Assembly: GCA_964500435.1 (NCBI GenBank)
Contig: CAZCNL010000014.1
Coordinates: forward strand, 1-61,874
Reading direction: 5' to 3'
Source of the DNA: GWF2-33-9 sp964500435
GTDB taxonomy: Bacteria; Bacteroidota; Ignavibacteria; Kapaibacteriales; UBA2268
DNA: 61,874 nucleotides
Position numbers and translations under genes: made by a program. Positions 37,651 through 47,222 of this stretch are shown here, piece after piece. The notes beneath the pieces were generated by a model, which did not search any database, was not told where the DNA came from, and worked only from the letters and a program-made list of their open reading frames with translations. Position 1 is the first letter of the stretch, and every line of letters begins with the position of its first letter.

Positions 37651-38070
37651 TTATTTGGACTTAGAAAGTAATTTCAATTTTGTTTGTTCAAACTTAATTT
37701 TGTTCAGTATATTTGATTTTCGTATGGTATCTGCTTCATCAATTGTTTCAAGTTCCTTGGAATATTTGAGTAAGCAAGCTTGTATATCACCTTCGACAAC
37801 TTCATCTTCTGAGCAACCTTGCTCCACAACCACCGAAACGATGTTATTGGAAACTTCCACAAAACCTGAGCTTACAGCAAAACCATGTATATTATTATTT
37901 TCATCTTTGATTTTCACAACGCCCACATCAGTTGTTGAAAATATCGGTGCGTGATTATATAAAATTTGAAAAGGGGCTAGCGAACCCGGCACTGATACGG
38001 ATACAGCCATCCCTTTGAACAATTGTTGTTGAGGTGAAACTATTTCGACTTCAAGCAATTTGTCACTCAT
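37651..38070 (-). CDS. atpC: ATP synthase F1 epsilon subunit
   Basis: Central-stalk subunit of F1 that links rotation to catalysis and can inhibit ATP hydrolysis. The 139-residue protein has the beta-sandwich domain (LEVEIVSPQQQLFKGMAVSVSVPG ... FQILYNHAPI) and a C-terminal helical hairpin. The ATG at 38070 is preferred over an in-frame TTG six bases earlier. It follows atpD by about 42 bases, and the other ATP synthase genes are absent, the split arrangement often seen in Bacteroidota and relatives. Confidence 0.93.
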   Translation of the reverse strand: MSDKLLEVEIVSPQQQLFKGMAVSVSVPGSLAPFQILYNHAPIFSTTDVGVVKIKDENNNIHGFAVSSGFVEVSNNIVSVVVEQGCSEDEVVEGDIQACLLKYSKELETIDEADTIRKSNILNKIKFEQTKLKLLSKSK

Positions 38071-38112
38071 ATACAATCCTATTATTAAATCAATTGAATA
38101 ACAATTGATTTT

Positions 38113-39519
38113 TTATTTTTTTGATTTTTCAAATCTTTCAATTACTTCGTCAATTGTTCCTGTATAAACAAATAAATCTTCAGGTATGTGGTCAACTTTG
38201 CCATCTAATATTGCACGGAACCCAGCGATTGTGTCTGCAATTTTCACATATCTTCCTTCGTAACCTGTAAATTGTTCAGCAACGTGGAAAGGTTGCGAGA
38301 AGAATCTTTGAATCTTTCTTGCTCTATAAACAGTCATTTTGTCTTCGTCGCTAAGTTCATCCATACCAAGAATATTGATGATATCTTGTAAATCTTTATA
38401 TTTTTGCAAAATTTGAACGCATTCGGTAGCTGTATCATAATGTTCTTGACCGATTACAAGTGGATCCATAATTCTTGAAGTAGAATCAAGTGGGTCTACC
38501 GCTGGATACAAACCTAATTCTGCTATTTGACGTGAAAGCACTGTCTTAGCATCAAGGTGAGTAAATGTATTCGCAGGAGCGGGGTCAGTCAAGTCGTCTG
38601 CTGGAACGTAAACTGCTTGCACTGATGTTATGGAGCCTCGCTTAGTTGATGCAATTCTTTCTTCTAACTCGCCTAATTCTGTCGCCAAAGTTGGTTGGTA
38701 ACCTACTGCCGACGGCATACGTCCAAGTAATGCTGATACTTCGGACCCTGCTTGAATAAATCTAAAAATATTATCAATAAATAAAAGAACATCCAACCCA
38801 CCTTCGTCTCGTAAATATTCAGCAGCGGTAAGAGCTGTTAAAGCAACTCTTGAACGTGCTCCAGGTGGTTCATTCATTTGACCAAACACCAAAACAGTTT
38901 TATCAATAACGCCGCTTTCATTCATTTCTAAATATAAGTCGTTACCTTCACGTGTTCTTTCACCAACTCCGGCGAAGCAAGAATAACCTTCGTGAAATTT
39001 AGCAATATTATGAATAAGTTCTTGAATCACAACGGTTTTACCAACTCCCGCACCTCCGAAAAGACCAGTTTTACCACCTTTTGTAAAGGGTTGGATTAAA
39101 TCTATAACTTTAATACCTGTTTCAAACATTTCCCGTTTAGTGCTCAAATCTTCAAATTTTGGAGCACCTCTATGAATTGGATATCTTTTTTCGGATTTAA
39201 GTTCACCTTTTCCATCTATCGGTTGTCCGGTCACATTCATCATTCTACCAAGTAAATTAAGTCCCACTGGAACAGTAATTTGTTCGCCTGTATCAATCAC
39301 TTTCATTCCACGAACCAATCCATCAGTTGTGTCCATCGCAACCGCTCTAACTCTGTCCTCTCCTAAATGTTGGTGCACTTCGCAAACCAAAACATCTTCT
39401 TTTCCATCTTCATTTTTTCTCGGTATATGCAATGCTGTAAGTACTGCAGGAATTGCACCTTCTGTGAATTGAACATCTACCACTGGACCTATTACTTGGA
39501 TAATTGTTCCTTCATTCAT
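38113..39519 (-). CDS. atpD: ATP synthase F1 beta subunit
   Basis: Catalytic subunit of F1. Over 468 residues it has the P-loop GLFGGAGVGKTVVIQEL, catalytic Glu in GVGERTREGNDLY, LLFIDNIFRF with the Walker B Asp, the ALLGRMPSAVGYQPTL signature, and QIAELGLYPAVDPLDSTSR near the C-terminal half. It begins the atpD-atpC pair; the upstream 243 bases separate it from a divergent response-regulator gene. Confidence 0.97.
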   Translation of the reverse strand: MNEGTIIQVIGPVVDVQFTEGAIPAVLTALHIPRKNEDGKEDVLVCEVHQHLGEDRVRAVAMDTTDGLVRGMKVIDTGEQITVPVGLNLLGRMMNVTGQPIDGKGELKSEKRYPIHRGAPKFEDLSTKREMFETGIKVIDLIQPFTKGGKTGLFGGAGVGKTVVIQELIHNIAKFHEGYSCFAGVGERTREGNDLYLEMNESGVIDKTVLVFGQMNEPPGARSRVALTALTAAEYLRDEGGLDVLLFIDNIFRFIQAGSEVSALLGRMPSAVGYQPTLATELGELEERIASTKRGSITSVQAVYVPADDLTDPAPANTFTHLDAKTVLSRQIAELGLYPAVDPLDSTSRIMDPLVIGQEHYDTATECVQILQKYKDLQDIINILGMDELSDEDKMTVYRARKIQRFFSQPFHVAEQFTGYEGRYVKIADTIAGFRAILDGKVDHIPEDLFVYTGTIDEVIERFEKSKK

Positions 39520-39762
39520 AAAATATCCTTTTAAAATAATGAATGCTTAAAAAATAATTTACAAAATTAAGCAATATTTTCTAAATAAATATTATAAAAG
39601 AGCAATTTGTTGCATTTTTTAAATTAATAAAAAACTCTTTTAATTAAGAATCCTGTTAATTAACAAGTTCTTTTTTCTTTCATTCACACTTCAATTTTTG
39701 TTAAAATATAAATTCTTCGTAATTTAATGTTTTAAGTTAAAAGATAATTACAAAAAGATTGT

Positions 39763-41142
39763 ATGGAAGTACTGATTGTTGATGATAATGCTGAATTTTG
39801 TTCGACTATGGACGATATAATTCGTTCATTTTCATACAACACAAAAATTTTCAACTTTACCACTCAAGCATTAAATTACATAAAAGAAAATTCAACAAAT
39901 ATCGGCTTAGCTTTATTCGATATTGAATTTTCCAAAGATGACCCAATGAGTGGAATCGATTTACTCGAAATTATCAGGATGGATTTCCCATTTATTCCAG
40001 TTGTTATGATTTCAGGCAAAGGAACAATATCGACTGCTGTCAAGGCTACTAAATTAGGCGCCGTTAATTTTATTGAAAAATCTGTCTTAAATAAAGACAA
40101 AATTCGAGAAATTTTAGAAAGCTCAATGTTGAAAGATTTCTCTGAAGATGACGAGGAAATCCGAAGATTTTTGCTTTCTTGTGGTATTGTTGCAAAAAGT
40201 CGTTCTATGATTGAAATTGGTAAAAATATCATTCGATTCGGTCGGACAGATTTGAATATTCTCATTACAGGCGAAACCGGAACCGGTAAAAGATTAGTAG
40301 CAAAAGCAATTCATCTTGCAAGTCGTCGCAATAAACACCCTTTCATAACAGTCGATATTCCTAATATCCCGAGAGATTTATTTCAAAGTGAACTTTTCGG
40401 CCACATAAAAGGAGCTTTTTCCGGTGCGAGTGATTCCAAAAAAGGGCTTTTCCACGAAGCTGCCCACGGTTCAATCTTTTTAGATGAAATCGGCGATTTA
40501 TCCTTAGATTTGCAATCAAATCTGTTTATCCCCGTTGATGAAAAAGTTATTCGTCGAGTTGGGTCAGTCCAAAGCGAGGAAGTTGATATTCGCTTTATTT
40601 CTGCGACAGACCGTGATTTGGTGAAATTAATGGAAGAAGGAAAATTCCGTGAACAACTTTACCATCGCTTACGTGAATGCGAAATTAATATTCCTCCATT
40701 ATCCGAAAGAGTTGAAGATATACCAGACATTATTAACTATTACGTGCAAATGCATAATCAAGATTATGGGGACAGCAAGTACTTTTCTCAACCCGCAATC
40801 GATTTTCTCGCCGAACAACAATGGAAAGGTAATGTTCGTGAATTAGCAAGTGTTATCAAAGTTGCTGTACAAACTATTAATGAAGAAGAAATTAAAATTT
40901 CTCACATTGATAAAGTTATCAATTCAAATTATCGTAATTCTTCGTCTCAAATTCGAACTTCGACGACTCGCTCGCTAAAAGAAGATTTAGCAGAAGTTGA
41001 TAGGATAAAAATTGAAAATACGTTGAAACTTAACAATGGTAATGTGAGCAAATCTGCCGCTATGCTTGATGTCAGCCGTGAAACATTGCACATTAAAATC
41101 AGAAAATACGGCATTGATGTTCAAAAATTCCGAAAAAAATAA
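39763..41142 (+). CDS. Sigma-54-dependent response regulator (NtrC family)
   Basis: The 459 residues have a receiver domain (acidic D7/D8, phospho-acceptor D53, K106), an AAA+ domain with Walker A GETGTGKR (170-177), the sigma-54 contact loop as GAFSGA (217-222, usually GAFTGA) and Walker B FLDEIGDL, then a Fis-type helix-turn-helix (NNGNVSKSAAMLDVSRETLHIKI). It should activate sigma-54 promoters when phosphorylated. No histidine kinase gene is adjacent, so its partner is elsewhere. Thr-to-Ser in the contact loop is conservative. It precedes an OmpA-family gene by about 100 bases but a shared transcript is unproven. Confidence 0.9.
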   Translation: MEVLIVDDNAEFCSTMDDIIRSFSYNTKIFNFTTQALNYIKENSTNIGLALFDIEFSKDDPMSGIDLLEIIRMDFPFIPVVMISGKGTISTAVKATKLGAVNFIEKSVLNKDKIREILESSMLKDFSEDDEEIRRFLLSCGIVAKSRSMIEIGKNIIRFGRTDLNILITGETGTGKRLVAKAIHLASRRNKHPFITVDIPNIPRDLFQSELFGHIKGAFSGASDSKKGLFHEAAHGSIFLDEIGDLSLDLQSNLFIPVDEKVIRRVGSVQSEEVDIRFISATDRDLVKLMEEGKFREQLYHRLRECEINIPPLSERVEDIPDIINYYVQMHNQDYGDSKYFSQPAIDFLAEQQWKGNVRELASVIKVAVQTINEEEIKISHIDKVINSNYRNSSSQIRTSTTRSLKEDLAEVDRIKIENTLKLNNGNVSKSAAMLDVSRETLHIKIRKYGIDVQKFRKK

Positions 41143-41261
41143 TTATTTTCCTTGATTTGTTAATTTCTTAGAAAGAAAAATATTATTTTTTTCGTCTTAA
41201 TTAAGAGATTTATTAGTAATTTACTCAATCTAATATTTTATAAAAATTGAATAATAAAATT

Positions 41262-43283
41262 TTGAACAAAAAATTATTAATATTATTCTTAATAATTTCA
41301 AGTTTTGCAATAAATAAAATTTATGCAGAAAACCCACGAGTGTTTTGGGCAAGCAAATTAATTAGCTCTTCTGACGAAGATTTGACTAAAAATAATGCAC
41401 CTTTCAAAATACTTGGGAAATATAATGTTATGCCTTTTTTTGGCAAATCAGCTGCTTCTTGGAACATTCCTTTTGGTGTTAAACGAAATCAATTTGTGGA
41501 AGTTAGTTTCGACACTGCAATTCTCGTCAAACAAATTGTTATTTGCGAAAATTATAATCCTGGTTCTATTGCAAAAATTACTTTATTTACCAAAAATGGA
41601 AAGAAAAAAGAAGTTTACGAAAATAATAATCCTCTCCCTTTTGTTGGTGGACAGGGCAGATTTTTCAATTTAGTATTACCAAATTCTGAAATTATTTCAA
41701 ACCATTTATTGTTGGAATTAAATACTGCGTCCTTTTACGATGATACTCAAATTGATGCAATTGGCATATCAAGTGATACTATTGAAATTAAGCCAGCCAT
41801 TAATCTTATTCAGGAAGCGGTTTTCCCCACGGAACCTGAAGCTTTGAAAAATATCAATTCTCCATATTCAGAACTTGCACCAATTATCACATCCGATGGT
41901 AAAACTTTATATTTCACTCGTGAAGGTCATCCTGATAACTACGGATTTGAAAAGCAACAAGATGTTTGGTACTCCAATTATGACGAATTCACAGGCGAAT
42001 TCAAAGAACCTGTAAATATCGGACCACCAATTAACAATGCTTACAATAACTTTGCAATTTCTGTTACACCAGATAACAACTCATTACTTTTAGGAAATGT
42101 CTATCGTAAAGACACTTATCCGCTTTCGGGAATTTCAATTTCTCATCGCTACGGAAATAGTTGGACATTCCCAGAAAAAGTAGAGATTCAAGATTTAGTT
42201 ACAAAAAGCAGGCAAAATAGTTACAATTTAGCTAACGATGGAAAAACTTTGTTGCTTTCAATTATCTCAGACACAACTTATGGCGAGCATGATATATACG
42301 TTAGTTTTTTAAATTCCAATGGAACTTGGTCAAAACCTATGAATTTAGGTCCCGAAATAAATACACCCGCAAACGAAGAATCACCTTTTTTAGCATCGGA
42401 CGGCAAAACTTTGTATTTTTCCGGGAATGGCTATCCTGGCTATGGAAGCAATGATATTTTTTTCACACGAAGATTGGATGATAGCTGGAAAAAATGGAGC
42501 GAACCCGTTAATTTAGGCAGTAAAATCAATAGTATTTTTTGGGATGCTTATTTTTCAGTCACCGCATCAGGCGATTATGCTTATTTTGTTTCTTCAACAG
42601 ATAAGCCCTATAGCGAAGACATTTATCGTATTAAATTGCCACAAGCTGTCAAGCCAACTTATGTAGTTTTGCTTTCTGGACGGGTATTAAACGGTAAAAC
42701 GATGCAACCACTCGCTGCGAAAATCGTTTACGAAGAATTACCATCAGGCAAAGAAATAGGTATTGCCCGCTCAAATGATTCCACCGGCGAATATAAAATT
42801 ACTTTACCTGCTGGGAAAAGATATGGTTTTCTTGCGAGTAGTCCAGGCTATATTGCTATAAATCAAAATATTGATTTGACAAATCTTTCTCAATACCAAG
42901 AAATTTCCAAAGATTTGATTTTAATTCCAATTGAAGTTGGCGAAACAATTCAAATTAATAATATATTTTTCGAAACGGGGAAATATGAATTGCTCGAAGA
43001 TTCTAAACCAGAACTTAATCGCATAGTTAAGTTATTCCAAGATAAACAAATAAAAAAAATACGCATAGCCGGGCATACAGATGATATCGGTAGCATCCAA
43101 GATAATCAAATTCTTTCGGAAAATCGTGCAAAAAGTGTAGCTAATTATCTCATTTCAAAAGGTGTTTTGCCTGAACAAATAATAACAATCGGTTATGGTG
43201 AACTTAAACCTATTGCCAGCAACGCAACAGAAGAAGGTCGTCAAAAAAATCGTCGTGTTGAATTCGAAATACTTGAAAAATAA
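41262..43283 (+). CDS. OmpA-family protein with PD40-type beta-propeller repeats
   Basis: A TTG start at 41262 puts a signal peptide (KKLLILFLIISSFAINKIYA) at the N-terminus; another in-frame TTG at 41247 is possible. Visible parts in order are an Ig/discoidin-like beta domain, PD40-type repeats (SDGKTLYFTREG, PDNNSLLLGN, SDGKTLYFSGNG with GSNDIFFTRR), a carboxypeptidase-regulatory-like beta domain (LSGRVLNGKTMQPLAAKIVYE), and a C-terminal OmpA peptidoglycan-binding domain (IRIAGHTDDIGS ... LSENRAKSVANYL ... RQKNRRVEFEI). It likely tethers the outer membrane to peptidoglycan. Similar proteins are linked to T9SS machinery, but that role is not shown here. Confidence 0.85.
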   Translation: MNKKLLILFLIISSFAINKIYAENPRVFWASKLISSSDEDLTKNNAPFKILGKYNVMPFFGKSAASWNIPFGVKRNQFVEVSFDTAILVKQIVICENYNPGSIAKITLFTKNGKKKEVYENNNPLPFVGGQGRFFNLVLPNSEIISNHLLLELNTASFYDDTQIDAIGISSDTIEIKPAINLIQEAVFPTEPEALKNINSPYSELAPIITSDGKTLYFTREGHPDNYGFEKQQDVWYSNYDEFTGEFKEPVNIGPPINNAYNNFAISVTPDNNSLLLGNVYRKDTYPLSGISISHRYGNSWTFPEKVEIQDLVTKSRQNSYNLANDGKTLLLSIISDTTYGEHDIYVSFLNSNGTWSKPMNLGPEINTPANEESPFLASDGKTLYFSGNGYPGYGSNDIFFTRRLDDSWKKWSEPVNLGSKINSIFWDAYFSVTASGDYAYFVSSTDKPYSEDIYRIKLPQAVKPTYVVLLSGRVLNGKTMQPLAAKIVYEELPSGKEIGIARSNDSTGEYKITLPAGKRYGFLASSPGYIAINQNIDLTNLSQYQEISKDLILIPIEVGETIQINNIFFETGKYELLEDSKPELNRIVKLFQDKQIKKIRIAGHTDDIGSIQDNQILSENRAKSVANYLISKGVLPEQIITIGYGELKPIASNATEEGRQKNRRVEFEILEK

Positions 43284-43284
43284 A

Positions 43285-43956
43285 TCATTCTGTATTTATT
43301 TCTCTTTTCCCTTTTTGTTCAAATTTGCAATATTCAAAGATTTTGCAGTCATTACATTTTGGTTTTCTTGCTGTGCATACTTTTCGACCATGATTAATAA
43401 AGTAATGTGTGAAGATAACCCATTGCTCTTTAGGTATTAATTCCATTAATTTAAATTCTACTTTTTCAGCATTGTCCGTATCGACGAAACCAAGCCTTTT
43501 CGTAATTCTCAAAACGTGAGTATCTACGACAATTCCCGGTGTGTTAAAAATATGCCCAAGTAAAACATTAGCAGTTTTACGCCCAACTCCTGGTAATTTC
43601 AAAAGTTCTTCCATTGTTGATGGTACTTCGCCTCCAAATTGCTCCAATATCATTTTTGTTGTTTTTTGGATTTTTTCCGCTTTCGATTTGTAAAAACCTG
43701 TTGAAAATATATCTTTTTCAAGTTCCTCTTGTGGTACTTTTATGTAATCTTCGATATATTCATATTTTTTAAATAAATTCTTTGTTACTTGATTAACCCT
43801 CGCATCAGTGCATTGTGCAGATAAAATAGTTGCAATCAACAATTGAAATGGGGAACCAAAATCAAGTTGAATTTTAACATCCGGATATTCTTTTGATAAT
43901 ATATCCAAAATTTTGGACATTCGTTGCTTTTGCAATTTCAAGCTTTCTTTCATCAT
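43285..43956 (-). CDS. nth: Endonuclease III (DNA glycosylase/AP lyase)
   Basis: Removes oxidised pyrimidines and cuts the abasic site. The 223 residues have the helix-hairpin-helix with catalytic Lys (LPGVGRKTANVLL), the catalytic Asp (VDTHVLRITKRLG), and a C-terminal [4Fe-4S] cluster motif with C-x6-C-x2-C-x5-C spacing (CTARKPKCNDCKIFEYC). It converges with the OmpA-family gene, leaving one base between stop codons. Confidence 0.95.
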   Translation of the reverse strand: MMKESLKLQKQRMSKILDILSKEYPDVKIQLDFGSPFQLLIATILSAQCTDARVNQVTKNLFKKYEYIEDYIKVPQEELEKDIFSTGFYKSKAEKIQKTTKMILEQFGGEVPSTMEELLKLPGVGRKTANVLLGHIFNTPGIVVDTHVLRITKRLGFVDTDNAEKVEFKLMELIPKEQWVIFTHYFINHGRKVCTARKPKCNDCKIFEYCKFEQKGKREINTE

Positions 43957-43995
43957 TTGAATATGAATCGCATTTGATTTAATTAATTTATTATT

Positions 43996-44658
43996 TTATT
44001 TTTTTTCAATGTTTTGTGTGTTACAAATAGAATCTTCTTGGTCTCGTATATAAATATAAGTATTAATTTTTGTTTTCAAAATATTAGCTCCAATTTCTCG
44101 TGCTCGTAAGAAAAAGTCTGTATCGTCGCCATATTTCAAATTCTTAAACCCATTTAACTTCCGGGATAATTCCTTTTTAAAAAAGAAAGTGCCGCCAACA
44201 ATACATTTTTCAATTAAAATCATTTCGTTTGGATTATTTATATCGGGCACAAATGGATTGCCGACTACTCTTACGCCGCCATATAACAAATCAACCTCCG
44301 GGTGGGCTGCTAAAAGTTCATACCTTGTTTTTAAATGATTGCTTTCGTAGGAATCATCAGAATCTAAAAATGTTATATATTTACCAATGCTTGACGAAAT
44401 TCCCAAATTTCTTGATAATGGCAGTCCTTTGTGATTGTGATATAAGTATCTAATTGGCAATTTGTTTCTAAATTCTTTGTAAACAAAATATGTTTCGTCA
44501 ACACTGCCATCATCTACTAAAAGAACTTCGAAATCCTTGAATTCTTGGTCCAAAAGTGAGGACAATGCTCTTGGCAAAATTCTTGCCCGATTGTAAGTAC
44601 AAATCACTACACTAAAAAATGGTCTATTTTGTTCTGTATTATTATCTTGTGTAATCAA
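43996..44658 (-). CDS. Family 2 glycosyltransferase
   Basis: A 220-residue GT-A fold enzyme with FFSVVICTYNRARILPRAL, the nucleotide-sugar DDG in VLLVDDGSVDET, and the DXD-like FLDSDDSYES. It has no membrane helix. It probably adds a sugar to a surface polysaccharide or lipid, but the sugar and acceptor are unknown. It is shorter than many relatives, but the end looks natural. The gene lies 39 bases upstream of nth. Confidence 0.85.
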   Translation of the reverse strand: MITQDNNTEQNRPFFSVVICTYNRARILPRALSSLLDQEFKDFEVLLVDDGSVDETYFVYKEFRNKLPIRYLYHNHKGLPLSRNLGISSSIGKYITFLDSDDSYESNHLKTRYELLAAHPEVDLLYGGVRVVGNPFVPDINNPNEMILIEKCIVGGTFFFKKELSRKLNGFKNLKYGDDTDFFLRAREIGANILKTKINTYIYIRDQEDSICNTQNIEKK

Positions 44659-44741
44659 TTTCTTTCACTAATTTTATTTATTTCAATTTAATAGATTAAT
44701 TTTGTTTTTTTAATATTCACAAATATAATAAAATTATACGA

Positions 44742-45401
44742 ATGGACTTTATTGAATTTTGGACAATATGTTCTGCAAATAATATAGAATTAGATGAACT
44801 TCAAATGGAAAATATTCGACGTTTCCATAAAGAAATAATATATTGGAATGAAAAAGTAAATATGATATCACGCAAAGATATTGAGCATTTGTTATCTCGA
44901 CATATTTTGCATTCTTTATCGATTATGAAATATATTAACTTTCCTAAAAAAGCTAGAGTAGTTGATGTAGGAACTGGTGGCGGCTTCCCAGGAATTCCAT
45001 TGAAAATCGCAAATCCAGACATTTATATTACTCTTGTTGATTCCATCTCCAAAAAATTGAAAATTGCAAACATGTTAGCACAACATACAGGTTTACGTAA
45101 TATAGATGCCAAAGCTCAAAGGATTGAAGAAATAAATTCTGATAAAAATTATCAGAATAAATTTGATTTCGTAGTCTCTCGTGCCACTGCTTCTGCTTCT
45201 AAAATTTATTTATGGACTCAAAATATGATTAAAAACACTGGCAAAATTATACTTTGGAAAGGTGGCGATTTAACCGACGAGATTAATGAACTTTTAAAAC
45301 AAAATTCAAATTTAAAAGTAGAAGTAATCGATATTGATATATTTGGGTTTGATTATTTTAAAAAAGAAGACAAAAAGTTTTTAATTATTTCAAATAAATG
45401 A
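44742..45401 (+). CDS. rsmG: 16S rRNA (guanine-N7) methyltransferase RsmG
   Basis: Methylates G527 of 16S rRNA (E. coli numbering) with S-adenosylmethionine. The 219 residues include NMISRKDIEHLLSRHILHSL, the SAM-binding VVDVGTGGGFPGIPLKI and DFVVSRATASASKI with the conserved basic/polar residues. The stop overlaps the next start codon by four bases (ATGA), so translation of the two is probably coupled. Confidence 0.95.
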   Translation: MDFIEFWTICSANNIELDELQMENIRRFHKEIIYWNEKVNMISRKDIEHLLSRHILHSLSIMKYINFPKKARVVDVGTGGGFPGIPLKIANPDIYITLVDSISKKLKIANMLAQHTGLRNIDAKAQRIEEINSDKNYQNKFDFVVSRATASASKIYLWTQNMIKNTGKIILWKGGDLTDEINELLKQNSNLKVEVIDIDIFGFDYFKKEDKKFLIISNK

Positions 45402-46327
45402 AAAAAGATATGAAAAAATTAGTAATTCACGATGTAGGTCTCAGAGATGGATTGCAAGTAGAAAAAACGATAGTCCCAACAGAGACAAAATTATTATGGT
45501 TGAAAAAGCTTATTGACGCAAATATCAAATTTATACAAGTCGGGTCATTCGTTAATCCGCAAGTTTTACCTCAAATGAGCGACACAGATAAAATTTTCGA
45601 ACTAATAAATAATCACGACATCGATTTTCATGTTCCCGACGATGTAATTTTATCTGCTTTAATTTTAAATGAAAAAGGATTAGAAAGGGCAATTAAATCA
45701 AAAGTCAAGAAAATTTTGATGGGTGTATCTGCAAGTGAAACTCATAGTCAAAAAAATACTCGAATGAGCACCAGCGAAGCAACGAAAAGGATAATAAACA
45801 TTGCAAAAGAAGCAATTTCGGCTGGTTACGAAGTGCAAGTTTCGGTTCAATCTGCTTTTGGTTGCGGTTACGAAGGTAAAGTTCCAAAAGAAAATGTGCT
45901 TAGAATTATCGAAAAGTATTTGGAAGCCGATTTGAGAAATATCAGTTTAGCCGATACTGCTGGGCACGCTAATCCAAAATATGTTAAAGAGTTATTTAAT
46001 GACATACAAAACTTTTCTTCAAACTTAACACTGGCATGCCATTTTCATAATACCTTCGGGTTGGGACTTTTAAATGTTATGGCGGCAGTCGAATCTGGTG
46101 TTGAATTCATTGAAACTGCCTTTGGTGGTCTCGGGGGTTGCCCATTTACCAAAGTTGCCGCTGGCAATGTCCCCACTGAGGACGTCGTGCATTTGCTTCA
46201 ACGAGAAGGTTATGAAATAAATATTGATACTCATAAGCTAATCGATTTAGCAAAAGATGTAAGCACTTATTTTAATAGAGAATTACCTGGTTTTATCTAT
46301 AAGACTGGTCCAATTTTTTGGAGTTGA
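45398..46327 (+). CDS. Hydroxymethylglutaryl-CoA lyase
   Basis: Cleaves HMG-CoA to acetyl-CoA and acetoacetate in leucine or ketone-body metabolism. The 309-residue barrel shows HDVGLRDGLQVEKT (metal and catalytic Arg/Asp), SAFGCGYEGKV, HFHNTFGLGLLNV (metal His pair) and the loop Cys in FGGLGGCPFTKVAAGNV. Start codons at 45398 and 45410 are both possible. Acyl-CoA carboxylase genes at 11528-13395 are compatible with branched-chain acid catabolism, but no methylcrotonyl-CoA carboxylase is evident. Confidence 0.93.
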   Translation: MKKDMKKLVIHDVGLRDGLQVEKTIVPTETKLLWLKKLIDANIKFIQVGSFVNPQVLPQMSDTDKIFELINNHDIDFHVPDDVILSALILNEKGLERAIKSKVKKILMGVSASETHSQKNTRMSTSEATKRIINIAKEAISAGYEVQVSVQSAFGCGYEGKVPKENVLRIIEKYLEADLRNISLADTAGHANPKYVKELFNDIQNFSSNLTLACHFHNTFGLGLLNVMAAVESGVEFIETAFGGLGGCPFTKVAAGNVPTEDVVHLLQREGYEINIDTHKLIDLAKDVSTYFNRELPGFIYKTGPIFWS

Positions 46328-46382
46328 TTTTCAAAATTAATCTTAATTTTATCATCACAATATTTAATTTTATTCAAAAACA

Positions 46383-46420
46383 AAGGGGCAATCAATTTGA
46401 GATTTGCCCCTTCGTATTTT
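46383..46420 (+). terminator. Bidirectional intrinsic terminator between HMG-CoA lyase and sdhB
   Basis: AAGGGGCAA (46383-46391) pairs with TTGCCCCTT (46404-46412). A T-rich tail follows on the plus strand, and the minus strand also has a T-rich flank, so it can end transcription from both convergent genes. Confidence 0.85.
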
Positions 46421-46460
46421 TTTGTAAGAAATTAAAGTCAACTATTTAAATATGAAGTGA

Positions 46461-47222
46461 TTATTTTTTAACATCAGCACCTTCTTTGACAACAGCACCA
46501 AAATAATCACGGTTCATTTTAGCAATGAAACGAACAGAGATATTTTTCGGGCATGCTGCTTCACATTCATAATAGTTAGAGCAACCACCGAAACCTTCTT
46601 CTTCCATTTTACTAATCATAGCACGGACACGAGTATTTTTTTCAGGCTGTCCTTGTGGTAAAATATTAAGTTGACTTGATTTAGCAGCAACAAAAAGCAT
46701 TGCACTACCATTCGGGCAAGCAGCGGCACAAGCGCCACAACCGATGCAAGCTGCTGCATCCATTGCTAAATCTGCAACATTCTTGGCAATAAGTATTGCA
46801 TTTGCGTCAGGTGCGGAACCAACATTTGCAGAAATAAATCCACCTGCTTGTTGAATTCTATCATATGCAGACCTATCGACCATTAAGTCCTTAATTATTG
46901 GAAAAGCTTTCGAGCGGAATGGTTCGACATAAATATCATCCCCATCTTTAAATTTCCGCATATGTAATTGACAAGTTGTTGTTCCGGATTCCGGCCCATG
47001 AGCGTGCCCATTGATTACTAAACCGCATGAGCCACAAATACCTTCACGGCAATCATGTTCGAACACAACTGGTTCTTCACCTTTTATTATTAAATCTTCA
47101 TTTAATATATCAAGCATCTCGAGAAACGACATATCAGAACTGACATTATCGAGATTATAATCGACCATTTTCCCTTTATCATTGGGTCCATTTTGTCGCC
47201 ATATATGTAATTTTACTTTCAT
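46461..47222 (-). CDS. sdhB: Succinate dehydrogenase/fumarate reductase iron-sulfur subunit
   Basis: Electron-transfer subunit of complex II. The 253 residues have the [2Fe-2S] ligands in CREGICGSC with a later Cys, the ferredoxin-like CIGCGACAAACPNG and the last CSNYYECEAACP segment. The start codon shares one base with the sdhA stop (TAATG), so they are cotranslated. Confidence 0.96.
   Translation of the reverse strand: MKVKLHIWRQNGPNDKGKMVDYNLDNVSSDMSFLEMLDILNEDLIIKGEEPVVFEHDCREGICGSCGLVINGHAHGPESGTTTCQLHMRKFKDGDDIYVEPFRSKAFPIIKDLMVDRSAYDRIQQAGGFISANVGSAPDANAILIAKNVADLAMDAAACIGCGACAAACPNGSAMLFVAAKSSQLNILPQGQPEKNTRVRAMISKMEEEGFGGCSNYYECEAACPKNISVRFIAKMNRDYFGAVVKEGADVKK

Noticed and set aside
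39656..39667. Palindrome TGTTAATTAACA between atpD and the response-regulator gene
   Set aside because: Low complexity, single copy, no supporting context.
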